Source: CAYNKA01 sp964397655
Lineage (GTDB): Bacteria; Spirochaetota; Spirochaetia; DTKZ01
Assembly (NCBI GenBank): GCA_964397655.1
Contig: CAYNKA010000006.1
Span: 173,100 to 237,099, forward strand
Direction: 5' to 3'
Length of the DNA stretch: 64,000 nucleotides
The notes below the pieces were generated by a model. The model was not told the DNA's origin. It ran no database searches and saw only the letters and a program-made list of their open reading frames with translations. Each line of letters starts with the position of its first letter. Within the stretch, counting starts at the first letter, position 1. Shown piece after piece: positions 17,654-26,728 of the stretch. A program made the position numbers and the translations under genes.

Positions 17654-18763
17654 TCATGTCTCGTACGTCCTGAAATGGTAATCCTTCACGACGTGAAAGG
17701 TCGCGTCGGGCCATCTCGAGATCATGTCCGCCAGCACCGTGCCGGCGAGCCTGCCGATGCGGTAGGACTCCTGGACGGCGGTCATGACGAGACCGGAGAT
17801 GTTGAGGGGGCCGATGTCGTCGAAATTGACGAATTTGACGCTCCGGGCCCGCGGATCCTTGAGGAAGGAGAGGGTGTTCACGCAGGCGTGGAGGTTCACG
17901 GCGTTCACCGTGAAGACTCCGTCGTAATCCGGGAGCCCGCGGAGCAGGCCGGCGAAGGACCGGGCGTCCTTGGGATCGAAAACGATCTCGCCGGGCCGGA
18001 TTTCGACGATCCTGGCGTCGATGTCGGCCTCCCCGAAGCCGCGGGCCTTCATGGCGTCGCGGAAGCCCCGGACGCGGGCGGCGAAGGGGGAGTTGTACAG
18101 GTGGGTCAGACAGACCGGCTTCCGAGCGCCCGCGGCGAAGAGCGCTTCGGTCAGCCTCACCGCGGCCTCGTAATCCCGCGAAACCACGTGGGATGCGTCC
18201 CTGCTCCGGATAAAGCGGTCCACGAGCACCAGGGGGATTCCCAGGCCGCGGACCGCGTCGATCACCTCCGCGTTGAACTCCTCGTAGTCTTCTTCCGTCG
18301 GCCTGCCGAGAGGCGCGTACACGATGCCTTTGACCCCTTTCCGGCCGAGGTCCGCGACCGCTTCCCGGGCTGCCGCGGGATCGTCGTCGATGTAGCACGA
18401 CAGGATGTGGGAGCCTTGTTCCCGCGCGGCGTCGTGGATCCCCTTGATGGTTTCCTTCCAGAAGTACGGCGACGGGGAATCCCGCATCATCAGGCTGTAG
18501 AAGGCTGCGGAGGAGCCGTTTCCCGCCTCGTCCCGGGGCCAGGCCGAGCGCGAGGTGATGAAGCTGCCGCTTTTCGCCTTGCGGGACAGATAGCCCTGCT
18601 CCACGAGGGATGAGAGGGCCTTGTCGATGGTGACGGACGACGTGTTGAACTCCCGGGCGAGATCCTTCGTCTTGGGGATCTTCGCCTCCGGAGGGTAAAT
18701 CCCCGTCTTGATCCGCTGCAGGAGTATTTCGATGATGGAACGGTGCAGGTACTGTTTGCCCAT
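17654..18763 (-). CDS. GntR/LacI-hybrid transcriptional regulator
   Basis: Residues ~1-70 are a GntR-type winged helix (IPKTKDLAREFNTSSVTIDKALSSLVEQGYL) and residues ~85-369 are a periplasmic-binding-protein-like sugar sensor as in LacI or AraR. The arrangement suggests a repressor released by a carbohydrate-like ligand. The start codon overlaps the stop of the enoyl-CoA hydratase gene by one base, so it is last in that operon. The palindromes between this operon and TRAP2 are candidate binding sites. Confidence 0.85.
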   Translation of the reverse strand: MGKQYLHRSIIEILLQRIKTGIYPPEAKIPKTKDLAREFNTSSVTIDKALSSLVEQGYLSRKAKSGSFITSRSAWPRDEAGNGSSAAFYSLMMRDSPSPYFWKETIKGIHDAAREQGSHILSCYIDDDPAAAREAVADLGRKGVKGIVYAPLGRPTEEDYEEFNAEVIDAVRGLGIPLVLVDRFIRSRDASHVVSRDYEAAVRLTEALFAAGARKPVCLTHLYNSPFAARVRGFRDAMKARGFGEADIDARIVEIRPGEIVFDPKDARSFAGLLRGLPDYDGVFTVNAVNLHACVNTLSFLKDPRARSVKFVNFDDIGPLNISGLVMTAVQESYRIGRLAGTVLADMISRWPDATFHVVKDYHFRTYET

Positions 18764-19521
18764 CAGCGGTTCCGGAATCGGGCCTGCCTTTTCTCGAGAA
18801 AGGCCGCGACTCCTTCCCTCTGGTCCTCGGTTTCCACGCAGCGCCGGAGCGATTCCGCCTCCTCCGTCCCCCGATTCCGGTCCGCCGGCCGGTCGATCAT
18901 GGCCTTCTCGAGCCGAATCGCCGTCGGGGCGCCCGCCGCGATCGCTCCGGCGACGCCGAGCACGCCCGCCCAGAACTCCGAAGCGGGAAAGACCCCGTTC
19001 ACCAGGCCTATTTCCCGGGCCTTCTCGGCGGTGATGACCTCGCAGGTGAAGACGAGCTGCTTCGCCCGGTGCCGGCCTATCCTCTCGGCCAGCCGGAAGG
19101 TGCCGCCCCAGCCGGTGATCATGCCCACCTTCGCTTCCGGCTGGCCGAATTTCGCGGTTTCCGACGCATAGATGAGGTCGCAGGCGCAGGCGAGCTCGCA
19201 GCCTCCGCCCAGGGCGTAGCCGTTCACCGCCGCGATCACGGGGCAGGGGAAGCCGGCTATCCTGTCGAAGGCCTCGTGGCCTGCCCGTGAGAAGTCGCGG
19301 GCCTTTTCCGGCGAAAAGGTCGCGATTTCCTTCAGATCCGCGCCGGACGAGAAGGATTTTCCCGTTCCCGTCACGATCAGGGCGCGGATGTCCTTCTTCG
19401 CGAGATCGTCCAGGGTCCGGGACAGCCCGGCCAGGATCTCGAAGTCGAGTGCGTTGTAGACCTCCGGCCGGTCCAGGGTCAGACTTACGATGTACGGGGC
19501 CTCTTCCTTGACGCGGATCAT
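18763..19521 (-). CDS. Enoyl-CoA hydratase/isomerase family protein
   Basis: A 252-residue crotonase-fold protein with both oxyanion-hole segments (SFSSGADLKEI and the GYALGGGCELAC region) and the catalytic-Glu region; hydratase activity on a short-chain enoyl-CoA is likely but not certain. The start overlaps the stop of the CoA-transferase gene by four bases (ATGA), which couples their translation: a CoA thioester made by the transferase could be its substrate. Confidence 0.85.
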   Translation of the reverse strand: MIRVKEEAPYIVSLTLDRPEVYNALDFEILAGLSRTLDDLAKKDIRALIVTGTGKSFSSGADLKEIATFSPEKARDFSRAGHEAFDRIAGFPCPVIAAVNGYALGGGCELACACDLIYASETAKFGQPEAKVGMITGWGGTFRLAERIGRHRAKQLVFTCEVITAEKAREIGLVNGVFPASEFWAGVLGVAGAIAAGAPTAIRLEKAMIDRPADRNRGTEEAESLRRCVETEDQREGVAAFLEKRQARFRNR

Positions 19522-21083
19522 TTCTTCCTCCAGAGCGGATCGTCCCGCAGGTTCATCGCCGCTTCCGTGAAGATCCGGGGGTCCATGACCGCGAGCGGTT
19601 CCGCGATCCGCGGCCGGAAATCCATGTGGGCGAGCACGTCCCGCTCCAGGTCTATTCCCGGGGCGATCTCCCTCAGGGTGAGTCCTTCGGGCTCCAGCGC
19701 GAAGACCGCCCTTTCGGTGACGTAGAGGATTTCCTGCCCCCGCTCCCGGGCCAGGTCTCCGTTGAAGGTGATGTGCTCCACGCGGGGCACGAATTTCCGG
19801 ATTTTCCCCTCCCGGACGATCCTGAGCCTCCCCCCTTCGCAGACGATCTCCACGCCGCCGGCGGTGAAGGTCCCGCAGAAGGTGACCTTTTTCGTGTTCT
19901 GGCTGATGTCGATGAAGCCGCCGGCGCCGGTTATGGCGGTGCCGAACCTGCTCACGTTGAGGTTGCCCCTCGAGTCCGCCTGGGCCATGCCGAGAAAGGC
20001 CATGTCCAGGCCGCCGCCGTGGAAAAAGTCGAACTGGGATGGCGCGTCGATGAGCGCGTCGGCGTTGAGGCAGGTGCCGAAGATGTCTCCCTTGGACGGA
20101 ATCCCGCCGATGAGGCCCTGCTCGATGCAGAAGACGATGTCGTCCAGGAGTCCTTCCTCCGCCGCGATGTTCGCTACGCCGTCCGCTATGCCGAATCCCA
20201 GGTTCACCACCGCCCGGGGACGGAGCTCCATCGCGGCCCGGCGGGCGACCCACTTGCGGGGGCCGAATTCGAGGTTCGGCATCGAAGAAAGGGGAACGCG
20301 GTAGTCTCCGGCGAAACCGACGTTGTATTCGCCTTCGACGGTCTGCCACTGGCCGGGATTCACCACCACCGCCGACACCATGAATCCCGGGATGCTCACG
20401 TCCCGGGGACGGAGCTGCTTGGGCTGAACGACCCGCTTCACCTGGAAAATCACGATGCCGCCGGAGTTGTAGGCCGCCTGGGCGCAGGCGAGCACTTCCA
20501 GGTTCGAGGGCTCCAGCTCGAGCGAGATGTTGCCGTCCGTGTCCGCCGTGGATCCCTGGAGGACCGCGACGTGAATCGGGAAGGCCTTGTAGAGGAGGAG
20601 ATCCTCTCCGGCCAGGCGGACGAGCTCGACCAGGCTCTCCTTCGCGGCCTCGTTGAGGCGTCCGCCGTCCACGCGGGGGTCCGCGTAGGTGCCGAGCCCC
20701 ACCCTGGAAAGCAGGCCGATCCTCTTCGCGGCGATTTCCCGCATCAGCAGGGACAGGACCCCCTGGGGGAGGGTGTAGGCCTCGATCCGGTTGTCCAGCG
20801 CGAGCTTCACCATTTTCGGCGACCAGCCCCAGTGGCCGCCGACCACCCGCTTCACCATGCCCTCGTGGGCGAAGCGGCTGACGCCCTTTTCGTTCTTGTT
20901 CCCCACGCCGCTCACATGGACGAGGGTCAGGTTCTTCGGCTCCCCGGTTTCGAGAAAACGCTTCTCTATCCCGGCCAGCGCAAAGTCCGCCTCCAGGACG
21001 CCGCCGCCGTGGCCGCTCATGAGAATCGTCGAACCGTTTTTGACCAGAGCGGCGGCCTGGGCCGCCGACATGATTTTACTCAT
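19518..21083 (-). CDS. Family I CoA-transferase (acetate/propionate CoA-transferase type)
   Basis: The 521-residue fused alpha-beta protein resembles Pct/YdiF. The catalytic-Glu motif is CIEQGLIGG, and the N-terminal GSTILMSGHGG segment matches the glycine-rich CoA-binding region. It moves CoA between acids, often from acetyl-CoA. It heads an operon with enoyl-CoA hydratase and the GntR/LacI hybrid, divergent from TRAP2, and could activate an imported carboxylic acid. Confidence 0.88.
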   Translation of the reverse strand: MSKIMSAAQAAALVKNGSTILMSGHGGGVLEADFALAGIEKRFLETGEPKNLTLVHVSGVGNKNEKGVSRFAHEGMVKRVVGGHWGWSPKMVKLALDNRIEAYTLPQGVLSLLMREIAAKRIGLLSRVGLGTYADPRVDGGRLNEAAKESLVELVRLAGEDLLLYKAFPIHVAVLQGSTADTDGNISLELEPSNLEVLACAQAAYNSGGIVIFQVKRVVQPKQLRPRDVSIPGFMVSAVVVNPGQWQTVEGEYNVGFAGDYRVPLSSMPNLEFGPRKWVARRAAMELRPRAVVNLGFGIADGVANIAAEEGLLDDIVFCIEQGLIGGIPSKGDIFGTCLNADALIDAPSQFDFFHGGGLDMAFLGMAQADSRGNLNVSRFGTAITGAGGFIDISQNTKKVTFCGTFTAGGVEIVCEGGRLRIVREGKIRKFVPRVEHITFNGDLARERGQEILYVTERAVFALEPEGLTLREIAPGIDLERDVLAHMDFRPRIAEPLAVMDPRIFTEAAMNLRDDPLWRKK

Positions 21084-21138
21084 TCTTTCGCCGCCTATGT
21101 TTAATCGAATAAAATAAGTTTATTACGACTTCTGCCGC

Positions 21139-21165
21139 TTGTCAAATGTAATTATAGTTTGACAA
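21139..21165. promoter_or_regulatory. Palindrome holding -35 boxes of two divergent promoters
   Basis: TTGTCAAA (21139-21146), 11 bases, then TTTGACAA (21158-21165) is a perfect inverted repeat. Its right arm supplies the plus-strand -35 TTGACA for TRAP2; its left arm supplies a minus-strand TTGACA for the CoA-transferase operon. A protein bound here would block or control both. Confidence 0.6.
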
Positions 21166-21204
21166 ACCGCGAAATCGGGTCATATAATAGTATTTGTCAC
21201 AAAT
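21159..21204 (+). promoter_or_regulatory. TRAP2 promoter and downstream operator
   Basis: TTGACA (21159-21164), 18 bases, perfect TATAAT (21183-21188). A 13-base perfect palindrome, ATTTGTCACAAAT (21192-21204), covers the expected transcription start, a classic repressor position. Confidence 0.7.
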
Positions 21205-21240
21205 TAACCTAATTTAATTGGAAGAAGAGGAGGTGCTGGG

Positions 21241-22230
21241 ATGAAGCGCTTGGCAGTCTTGTTCGTCCTCGTCGCGCTTGTGGCGGGAACGGCTCTGGCC
21301 GGAGGAAAATCCGAAGGGGCAACGGTGCAGGTGCGTAAAATGCGTCTTTCCTGCAACAATCCGCCGGGAAATCCGCCGACCATGGGCTACGAATTCCTGT
21401 CGAAGAGAATCAAGGAAATGACGAACGGGGAAATCGACATCGGAGTATTCCCCAGCGGCATGCTCGGCAGCGAGCGGGAAGTCGTTGAGCAGGTCAGGGC
21501 GGGAGCGGTGGAAATCATCCATGTCTCCGCCGGGTTCCTGGGCGCCTTCGTTCCCTCCGTCGACGTCTTCAACGTGCCGTATCTTTTCCGCAACCATGAT
21601 CACTACTGGAAAGTCATGACGGGCCCGGTGGGCCAGAAAATCGCCGGGGACATCGACAAGTACGGGGCCAAGCTTCTGGTCTGGGTCGAGGGCGGCTCGC
21701 GTTCCTTCTACAACAACGTCAGGCCCATAACGAAACCCGAAGACCTCGTGGGCCTCAAAATCCGCGTCATGGGAAGCCCGGTCATGATCCAGACGATGAA
21801 ATCCCTGGGCGCCAACCCGACGACCACGGCCTACGCGGAAGTGTACAGCGCCCTGCAGACGAAGGTCATCGACGGCGCGGAAAACAGCCCCACCAGCGTG
21901 GCCAGCATGAAGCACAACGAAGTCGCGAAATACTTTTCCCTGAACGAGCACATGAAGATTCCCGACCTCCTCATCATGGGCAACGTCTCCTGGAACAAGC
22001 TCAGCGACAAGGACAAGGAGATTTTCCTGAAAGCCGCCGCGGAGGCGCAGGAATACATCAAGAAGGAATGGAACCGGCAGGAATCCATCAATCTGGAAGC
22101 CTGCAAGAAGACCATGGTCATCAACGAGATCCCCGACAAGACTCCTTTCATCACCGCGGTGAAGCCTCTGCACGAACAGCTCAAGTCGAAATTCGGCGAT
22201 CTCATCGATCAGATCAAGGCAGTGCAGTAG
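21241..22230 (+). CDS. TRAP2 solute-binding protein (DctP family)
   Basis: The 329-residue periplasmic receptor has the signal MKRLAVLFVLVALVAGTALA followed by GGKSEG. The binding signature LKIRVMGSPVMIQTMKSLGANPT with its Arg is followed by YSALQTKVIDGAENSP. A strong GAGGAGGT site precedes the ATG. A terminator-like hairpin follows the stop, before dctQ, and should keep the receptor in excess of the membrane subunits. Confidence 0.95.
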   Translation: MKRLAVLFVLVALVAGTALAGGKSEGATVQVRKMRLSCNNPPGNPPTMGYEFLSKRIKEMTNGEIDIGVFPSGMLGSEREVVEQVRAGAVEIIHVSAGFLGAFVPSVDVFNVPYLFRNHDHYWKVMTGPVGQKIAGDIDKYGAKLLVWVEGGSRSFYNNVRPITKPEDLVGLKIRVMGSPVMIQTMKSLGANPTTTAYAEVYSALQTKVIDGAENSPTSVASMKHNEVAKYFSLNEHMKIPDLLIMGNVSWNKLSDKDKEIFLKAAAEAQEYIKKEWNRQESINLEACKKTMVINEIPDKTPFITAVKPLHEQLKSKFGDLIDQIKAVQ

Positions 22231-22250
22231 GGCTTTTTCCTGAAAAAGCG

Positions 22251-22278
22251 GGCGGAACGTCTGTTCCGCCTTTTTTTT
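22251..22278 (+). terminator. Intercistronic terminator between TRAP2 P and Q genes
   Basis: GGCGGAAC, loop GTCT, GTTCCGCC, then eight T residues. The next gene starts 14 bases later on the same strand, so this is probably a partial terminator. Confidence 0.85.
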
Positions 22279-22291
22279 GGAGAGTATGTCT

Positions 22292-22780
22292 ATGAAAGTC
22301 TTTACCCGTTTCATGGATGGAATAATGACCGCCGCGAAATGGTTTCTGATAGGGGTCCTGGGGGTGATGACCCTGGTGCTTTTTTTCAGCGTTCTCAGCC
22401 GCTACCTCCTCGGCATTTCGGTGCCATCCTCCGATCCGATAGCCCGATTCGGCCAGACCTGGATCATGCTGATCGGCTCCGCCATCGCTCTGCGCAAGGG
22501 GCTGCATATCGGCATCGACAATTTCATCAACATGCTTCCCGCGAAATTCCGGCAGGTCGTGCTTCACGTCAACGCACTTCTCATCTTCGTCTTCGCCTGC
22601 ATGATGACCGTACAGGGATTCAAGCTCATAGACATCGCGAGCAACCAAATAGTCCCGGAGATGGGCATTCCCATGGCGTGGATTTACTACATGATTCCTA
22701 CGGCGGGCATCCTGCTCATGCTGACCAGCGTGGAAATGCTGCTGAAACGCAACATCGGTACGATGGTGTCGAAGGAATAG
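22292..22780 (+). CDS. TRAP2 small membrane subunit (DctQ family)
   Basis: Four predicted membrane helices and the family segment ARFGQTWIMLIGSAIALRKGLHIGID. I chose ATG 22292 because GGAGAG lies seven bases ahead; ATG 22286 and TTG 22277 are also in frame. The gene follows the intercistronic hairpin and precedes dctM by nine bases. Confidence 0.9.
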   Translation: MKVFTRFMDGIMTAAKWFLIGVLGVMTLVLFFSVLSRYLLGISVPSSDPIARFGQTWIMLIGSAIALRKGLHIGIDNFINMLPAKFRQVVLHVNALLIFVFACMMTVQGFKLIDIASNQIVPEMGIPMAWIYYMIPTAGILLMLTSVEMLLKRNIGTMVSKE

Positions 22781-22789
22781 GAGGCGCGT

Positions 22790-24073
22790 GTGACTACATT
22801 CATTCTTTTCGGCGTATTTTTCGTGACCATCGTCATGGGAATTCCTATCGCGGTCGCGGTGGGCATCTCCTCCCTCGCCGCAGTCATCTACGCGGATATC
22901 CCCGTCTTCGTCGTTTTTCAGAGGATGTTCGGAGGGGTGGACAGCTTCTCCCTCCTCGCGATTCCGTTTTTCGTATTCATGGGCCATGTCATGGATACGG
23001 GTGGCATCGCGCGGCGCATCGTCGGATTCGCCAACATCTTGGTCGGCAGGGTCCGGGGCGGGCTCGCGATGGTCAACGTGGTCGACAGCATGTTTTTCGG
23101 CGGAATTTCCGGGTCCGCGGTGGCGGATACCACGTCCATAGGGGCGATGCTGATCCCGATGATGATCGAATCCGGCTACGAGAGGAATTTCACGGTGGCC
23201 ATCACGATCACTTCGTCGACAATGGGGCTCATCATTCCTCCCAGCAACGCGATGATCCTGTACTCCTTCGTCGCCGGCGGGATTTCCATCGCCGGGCTCT
23301 TCGCCGCGGGGGTCATTCCCGGCATTCTGGTCGGAGTCGGTCTCGGGATCGTGGTATACATCGTTTCCGTCAGGCGGAATTATCCCAGGCATCCCACTCC
23401 GTCGATGAAGGAAGCCTTGATTATCGTCCGGGAAGCCGGGCTGAGCCTGATTCTCGCGGTCGTGATCGTGGGAGGAATCCTTGGCGGCGTCTTCACCGCT
23501 ACGGAAGCGGCCGTATTCGGAGTCGTTTACGCGATCTTCCTGACCATGTTCGTGTACAAGGAAATGACCTGGAGGGACCTGCCCGCGGTTATGCTCAGGA
23601 CCATCGAGACGACGGCGATCGTCATATTCCTGATCGGCACCTCCACCGCATTCTCGTACGTCATGGCGGCCGAACAGGTTCCCAAGGCGCTCGCGTCCTT
23701 TCTGCTCAGCCTGTCCTCCAATAAATACGTCCTTCTCTTCATCATCAACATCCTCCTTCTCCTCGTCGGCATGGTCATGGACATGTCTCCGGCCATCCTC
23801 ATTTTCACGCCCATTCTGCTGCCCATCGTGACCGACCTGGGCATGTCGCCCATTCAGTTCGGCATCATGCTCATCGTCAACCTCTGCATCGGCTGCGTGA
23901 CGCCTCCCGTGGGCGGGGTACTTTTCGTCGGCCTGAGCCTGGGGAAGACCACGATCCCCAAGCTGCTGAAACCCCTACTGATGTTCATCCTGCCAATGGT
24001 GGTCGTTCTTCTCCTGGTGACGTACTTCGAACCGACCACGCTGCTGTTGCCCAAGCTGCTGTACGGAAGGTAG
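22790..24073 (+). CDS. TRAP2 large membrane subunit (DctM family)
   Basis: The 427-residue polytopic protein has the DctM motifs FVFMGHVMDTGG, GGISGSAVADT and GLIIPPSNAMILYS. It starts at GTG with AGGAGG upstream. Genes for an IolB-like and an epimerase-like enzyme follow after 10 and 46 bases and are probably co-transcribed, tying the transported compound to a sugar or cyclitol pathway. Confidence 0.94.
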   Translation: MTTFILFGVFFVTIVMGIPIAVAVGISSLAAVIYADIPVFVVFQRMFGGVDSFSLLAIPFFVFMGHVMDTGGIARRIVGFANILVGRVRGGLAMVNVVDSMFFGGISGSAVADTTSIGAMLIPMMIESGYERNFTVAITITSSTMGLIIPPSNAMILYSFVAGGISIAGLFAAGVIPGILVGVGLGIVVYIVSVRRNYPRHPTPSMKEALIIVREAGLSLILAVVIVGGILGGVFTATEAAVFGVVYAIFLTMFVYKEMTWRDLPAVMLRTIETTAIVIFLIGTSTAFSYVMAAEQVPKALASFLLSLSSNKYVLLFIINILLLLVGMVMDMSPAILIFTPILLPIVTDLGMSPIQFGIMLIVNLCIGCVTPPVGGVLFVGLSLGKTTIPKLLKPLLMFILPMVVVLLLVTYFEPTTLLLPKLLYGR

Positions 24074-24083
24074 GGGAGCCGCG

Positions 24084-24860
24084 ATGAGATCGACTTTTCA
24101 CTATGCGGCTTCCGCTCTGTCGGACTGGAAGAAGCCTGAAGACCTCGGCCTCCGGTTCACCTCGGTCCGCCGGACGGAACTCGTCCCAGGCGGCCGGGCC
24201 CTCTTCGAGACCGCAGGTGCCGAAATGTGCCTCGTGGTCGTCAAGGGCCGCGCCGAGTTCCGCTGCGGGCTTCCGGGCGGCGGAAACGAAACGGGCTCCG
24301 CCGATTTCAAGGACATGGTCTTCCTGCCGCCGCGGAGCCGCGCCGAATTCTCGGGCGACGCCGTGATCATGGCCTACGAGGCCCCTTCGGAACTAGGCGC
24401 CGAATTCGGCCACATACGGTTCCGAGACGTGGACGCCGACCCGGAAGCGCACCACGTCTACGGCAGGGCGGAGAACGGGAGCCGGCGCGACGTGTGGAAC
24501 TACGTGGACTCCGGCTTCCGATGCACGCGCCTCATGCTGGGGATCTGCGAGGGGAGCGCCGGCGGCTGGACCGCGTGGCCTCCGCACGAACACGGGAAGG
24601 AACGGGAGGAGGTCTACGTCTACTTCGACATGGGGAAGTCCTTCGCGGTCCAGCTCGTGTACGAGGACCTGTCGGAAGACGGGGCCGCCCTCGTCGTGCG
24701 CGAAGGCGACTTGGTCGCCATCGCGAAGGGCTACCACCCCAACGTCGGCTGCCCCGCCGGAAGGATCAGCTACGTCTACTGCATGACAGCGACGGTCCCG
24801 GGAGAACGGAAATTCATGGATCTCCGCATCCAGAAGGAATTCGGGGACAAGTTCGAATGA
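24084..24860 (+). CDS. KduI/IolB-family cupin isomerase
   Basis: The 258-residue bicupin resembles 5-deoxy-glucuronate isomerase IolB. The second cupin carries the metal motif GGWTAWPPHEHGKEREEVYVY, like the PPHxHD...EEVYYY motif of IolB, and a later GYHPNVGCPAGR. IolB acts in myo-inositol breakdown; here no other iol gene is present, so an isomerisation of some uronate-like or deoxy sugar is the safer reading. It is downstream of TRAP2 in the same direction. Confidence 0.75.
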   Translation: MRSTFHYAASALSDWKKPEDLGLRFTSVRRTELVPGGRALFETAGAEMCLVVVKGRAEFRCGLPGGGNETGSADFKDMVFLPPRSRAEFSGDAVIMAYEAPSELGAEFGHIRFRDVDADPEAHHVYGRAENGSRRDVWNYVDSGFRCTRLMLGICEGSAGGWTAWPPHEHGKEREEVYVYFDMGKSFAVQLVYEDLSEDGAALVVREGDLVAIAKGYHPNVGCPAGRISYVYCMTATVPGERKFMDLRIQKEFGDKFE

Positions 24861-24906
24861 ACAGGACGTGCCGGGGGTCCCGGCACGATTACGAGAAAGG
24901 ATCGAA

Positions 24907-25731
24907 ATGAAAAAAATCAAATTCGCGCAGAGCTCGGCCGTGTACTTCAACTATACGCTCGGATACGCGATCGAAAACCTCGCCAAGCTCGGCTACGACG
25001 GGATCGAGATCTGGGGAGGCCGTCCCCACGCCTTCCGCGACGATCTCGTTGACGAGTTCGCCGGACTGAAGGCGCTCGCTGCCGGGCTGAAGATCGAGAT
25101 CTGCAACTTCATACCCGCGCAGTTCCGCTATCCCTCGCTCCTCTGCTCCGACAACGAGCGGGTCAGGAAGGACTCGATCGGCTACATCGCCGCCGCCATG
25201 CGGAACGCGAAGGCCCTGGGCTGCCCCTCGGTGAGCCTCTGCCCCGGCATGGTGCCCTGGGACCGGGATCTCGGGACCGGGCGCAAGGCGCTCATGAGGA
25301 GTTTTCGGGAGTTGTCCGAGATCAACCGGGATTACGGCCTCGGGCTCCTCATCGAGCCGGCCCATCGGTTCGAGACGAACCTCATCCTCACGATCGAGGA
25401 CTGCGTGAGGGCTCTCGACGAGCTCAAGGACCCGTCCTTCGGGATCCTGCTCGACGTCGGTCACTGCCACGTGAACGGAGAAGACCTCCCCGCTGCGGTG
25501 AAGCTCGCGAGTTCCCATCCGCTCCACATCCATCTGGACGACAACATGGGCGACGCCGATTCCCATTTCAACCTCGGCGAGGGGAACATCGACTTCGCGA
25601 AGCTGCGGGACGCCCTCGACGAGATCGGGTACGACGGCTTCCTTTCCGCCGAGCTCGGAACCAAGTACATCATGGAGCCTGAGAAGGCCTGCGTCGCGTC
25701 CCTCGAGAAGATGCGGAAACTCTTCCGGTAG
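24907..25731 (+). CDS. TIM-barrel sugar epimerase/isomerase (FrlC-like)
   Basis: The 274-residue AP-endonuclease-2-fold protein has YDGIEIWGGRPHAF near residue 30, very like fructoselysine 3-epimerase FrlC, plus the metal ligands of the family (IEPAHRFETN; LLDVGHCHVNGED; HIHLDDN; SAELGTKYI). It probably epimerises or isomerises a keto-sugar derivative. Fructoselysine specificity is not claimed, as no frlB or frlD neighbour is visible. The next gene starts directly after its stop codon. Confidence 0.8.
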   Translation: MKKIKFAQSSAVYFNYTLGYAIENLAKLGYDGIEIWGGRPHAFRDDLVDEFAGLKALAAGLKIEICNFIPAQFRYPSLLCSDNERVRKDSIGYIAAAMRNAKALGCPSVSLCPGMVPWDRDLGTGRKALMRSFRELSEINRDYGLGLLIEPAHRFETNLILTIEDCVRALDELKDPSFGILLDVGHCHVNGEDLPAAVKLASSHPLHIHLDDNMGDADSHFNLGEGNIDFAKLRDALDEIGYDGFLSAELGTKYIMEPEKACVASLEKMRKLFR

Positions 25732-26697
25732 ATGAACCGTATGGACGAATTCGGGGCGGCATGGGGCCGCGTCGAGGGAAGGCTCACCAACCGCCCGCTC
25801 GCCGGCGTCGAACCGGGATCCTTCGACTTCGTGGCCGGCATCGTGGGAGGGGAGGAGCCCTCGAGGTATTCCCGGAGCCCCGAACTCTGGAACCGGCTCT
25901 TTTCCCTTCTCGGCGTCAGGGGTCTCTTCCTTCCGCTCGACCTGCCTCCCTCGGCCGACTTCGACGGTTTCGCGGCGGACTTCCTCGCCCTGCCCGGCTG
26001 CGTCGATCTCACGGTCACGAACCCCTACAAGGCCGCCGCGTTTCGATTCGCGCGTGAACGGGCCGCAGCCGGGGGAAAGGGCTTCGAAATCTCCGCCCGC
26101 GTCGAGGCGCTCGCCTGCCTCAACCACATCGTCCCCAAGAGGGGCGGGTCCGGCTGGATCTGCGACAACACGGACGGGGCCGGCCTGGTCCGGGCCCTCG
26201 GGAGGAGGATGAAGCTCGCGGGCTCGCGGGTCCTCCTCGTCGGCGCGGGCGGGGCCGCCGCCTCCATCGCCTACGAGCTTCTCGCGGCGGGCGCCGTTCT
26301 CGGGATCGCGAACATCGAGCCTGGCGACGCCCGGTCCCTCGCGGCGAGGATGTCCGGCCTCGGCTTGCCGGGGGCGGTGGCGACGGCGGGCGGCTGGGAA
26401 CTCGTCCGGGAGGAGGCGCCGCGCTGCGGCTGCATCGTCTCCGCCATCACCCGAGGGAAGCCGCTCGACGCGGCGGAAATCGGCGGTCTCGAGGAAGGAA
26501 CGCTCCTTGCGGACATCCGCTACGGCGCCTCCGCAGAGTTCGCGGCTGCCGCCCGCGCGGCGGGCCGGGCCTGCGTCGACGGCAGGGAGATGCTCTTCGG
26601 CCAGTTCGCACTCGCCGCTTCCCTGGTCTTCGGGACCGCGGGCGGGAGGCTGGACGGGGCCCTCGACACGATCCGCGAGGATTTCCTATCATCGTGA
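25732..26697 (+). CDS. Shikimate/quinate dehydrogenase-family protein
   Basis: The 321-residue AroE-family protein has substrate-binding SRSP (residues 47-50), the catalytic Lys100 (VTNPYK) and Asp148 (NTDGAG), and a Rossmann loop VGAGGAAASIA. Canonical AroE is about 270 residues; this one has an N-terminal extension and lies in a catabolic cluster, so it may oxidise a quinate-like polyol rather than act in aromatic synthesis. The start abuts the stop of the epimerase gene. Confidence 0.8.
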   Translation: MNRMDEFGAAWGRVEGRLTNRPLAGVEPGSFDFVAGIVGGEEPSRYSRSPELWNRLFSLLGVRGLFLPLDLPPSADFDGFAADFLALPGCVDLTVTNPYKAAAFRFARERAAAGGKGFEISARVEALACLNHIVPKRGGSGWICDNTDGAGLVRALGRRMKLAGSRVLLVGAGGAAASIAYELLAAGAVLGIANIEPGDARSLAARMSGLGLPGAVATAGGWELVREEAPRCGCIVSAITRGKPLDAAEIGGLEEGTLLADIRYGASAEFAAAARAAGRACVDGREMLFGQFALAASLVFGTAGGRLDGALDTIREDFLSS

Positions 26698-26728
26698 GGC
26701 GCCGAGGGCGTCGTCGAGAGGTTGCAAA

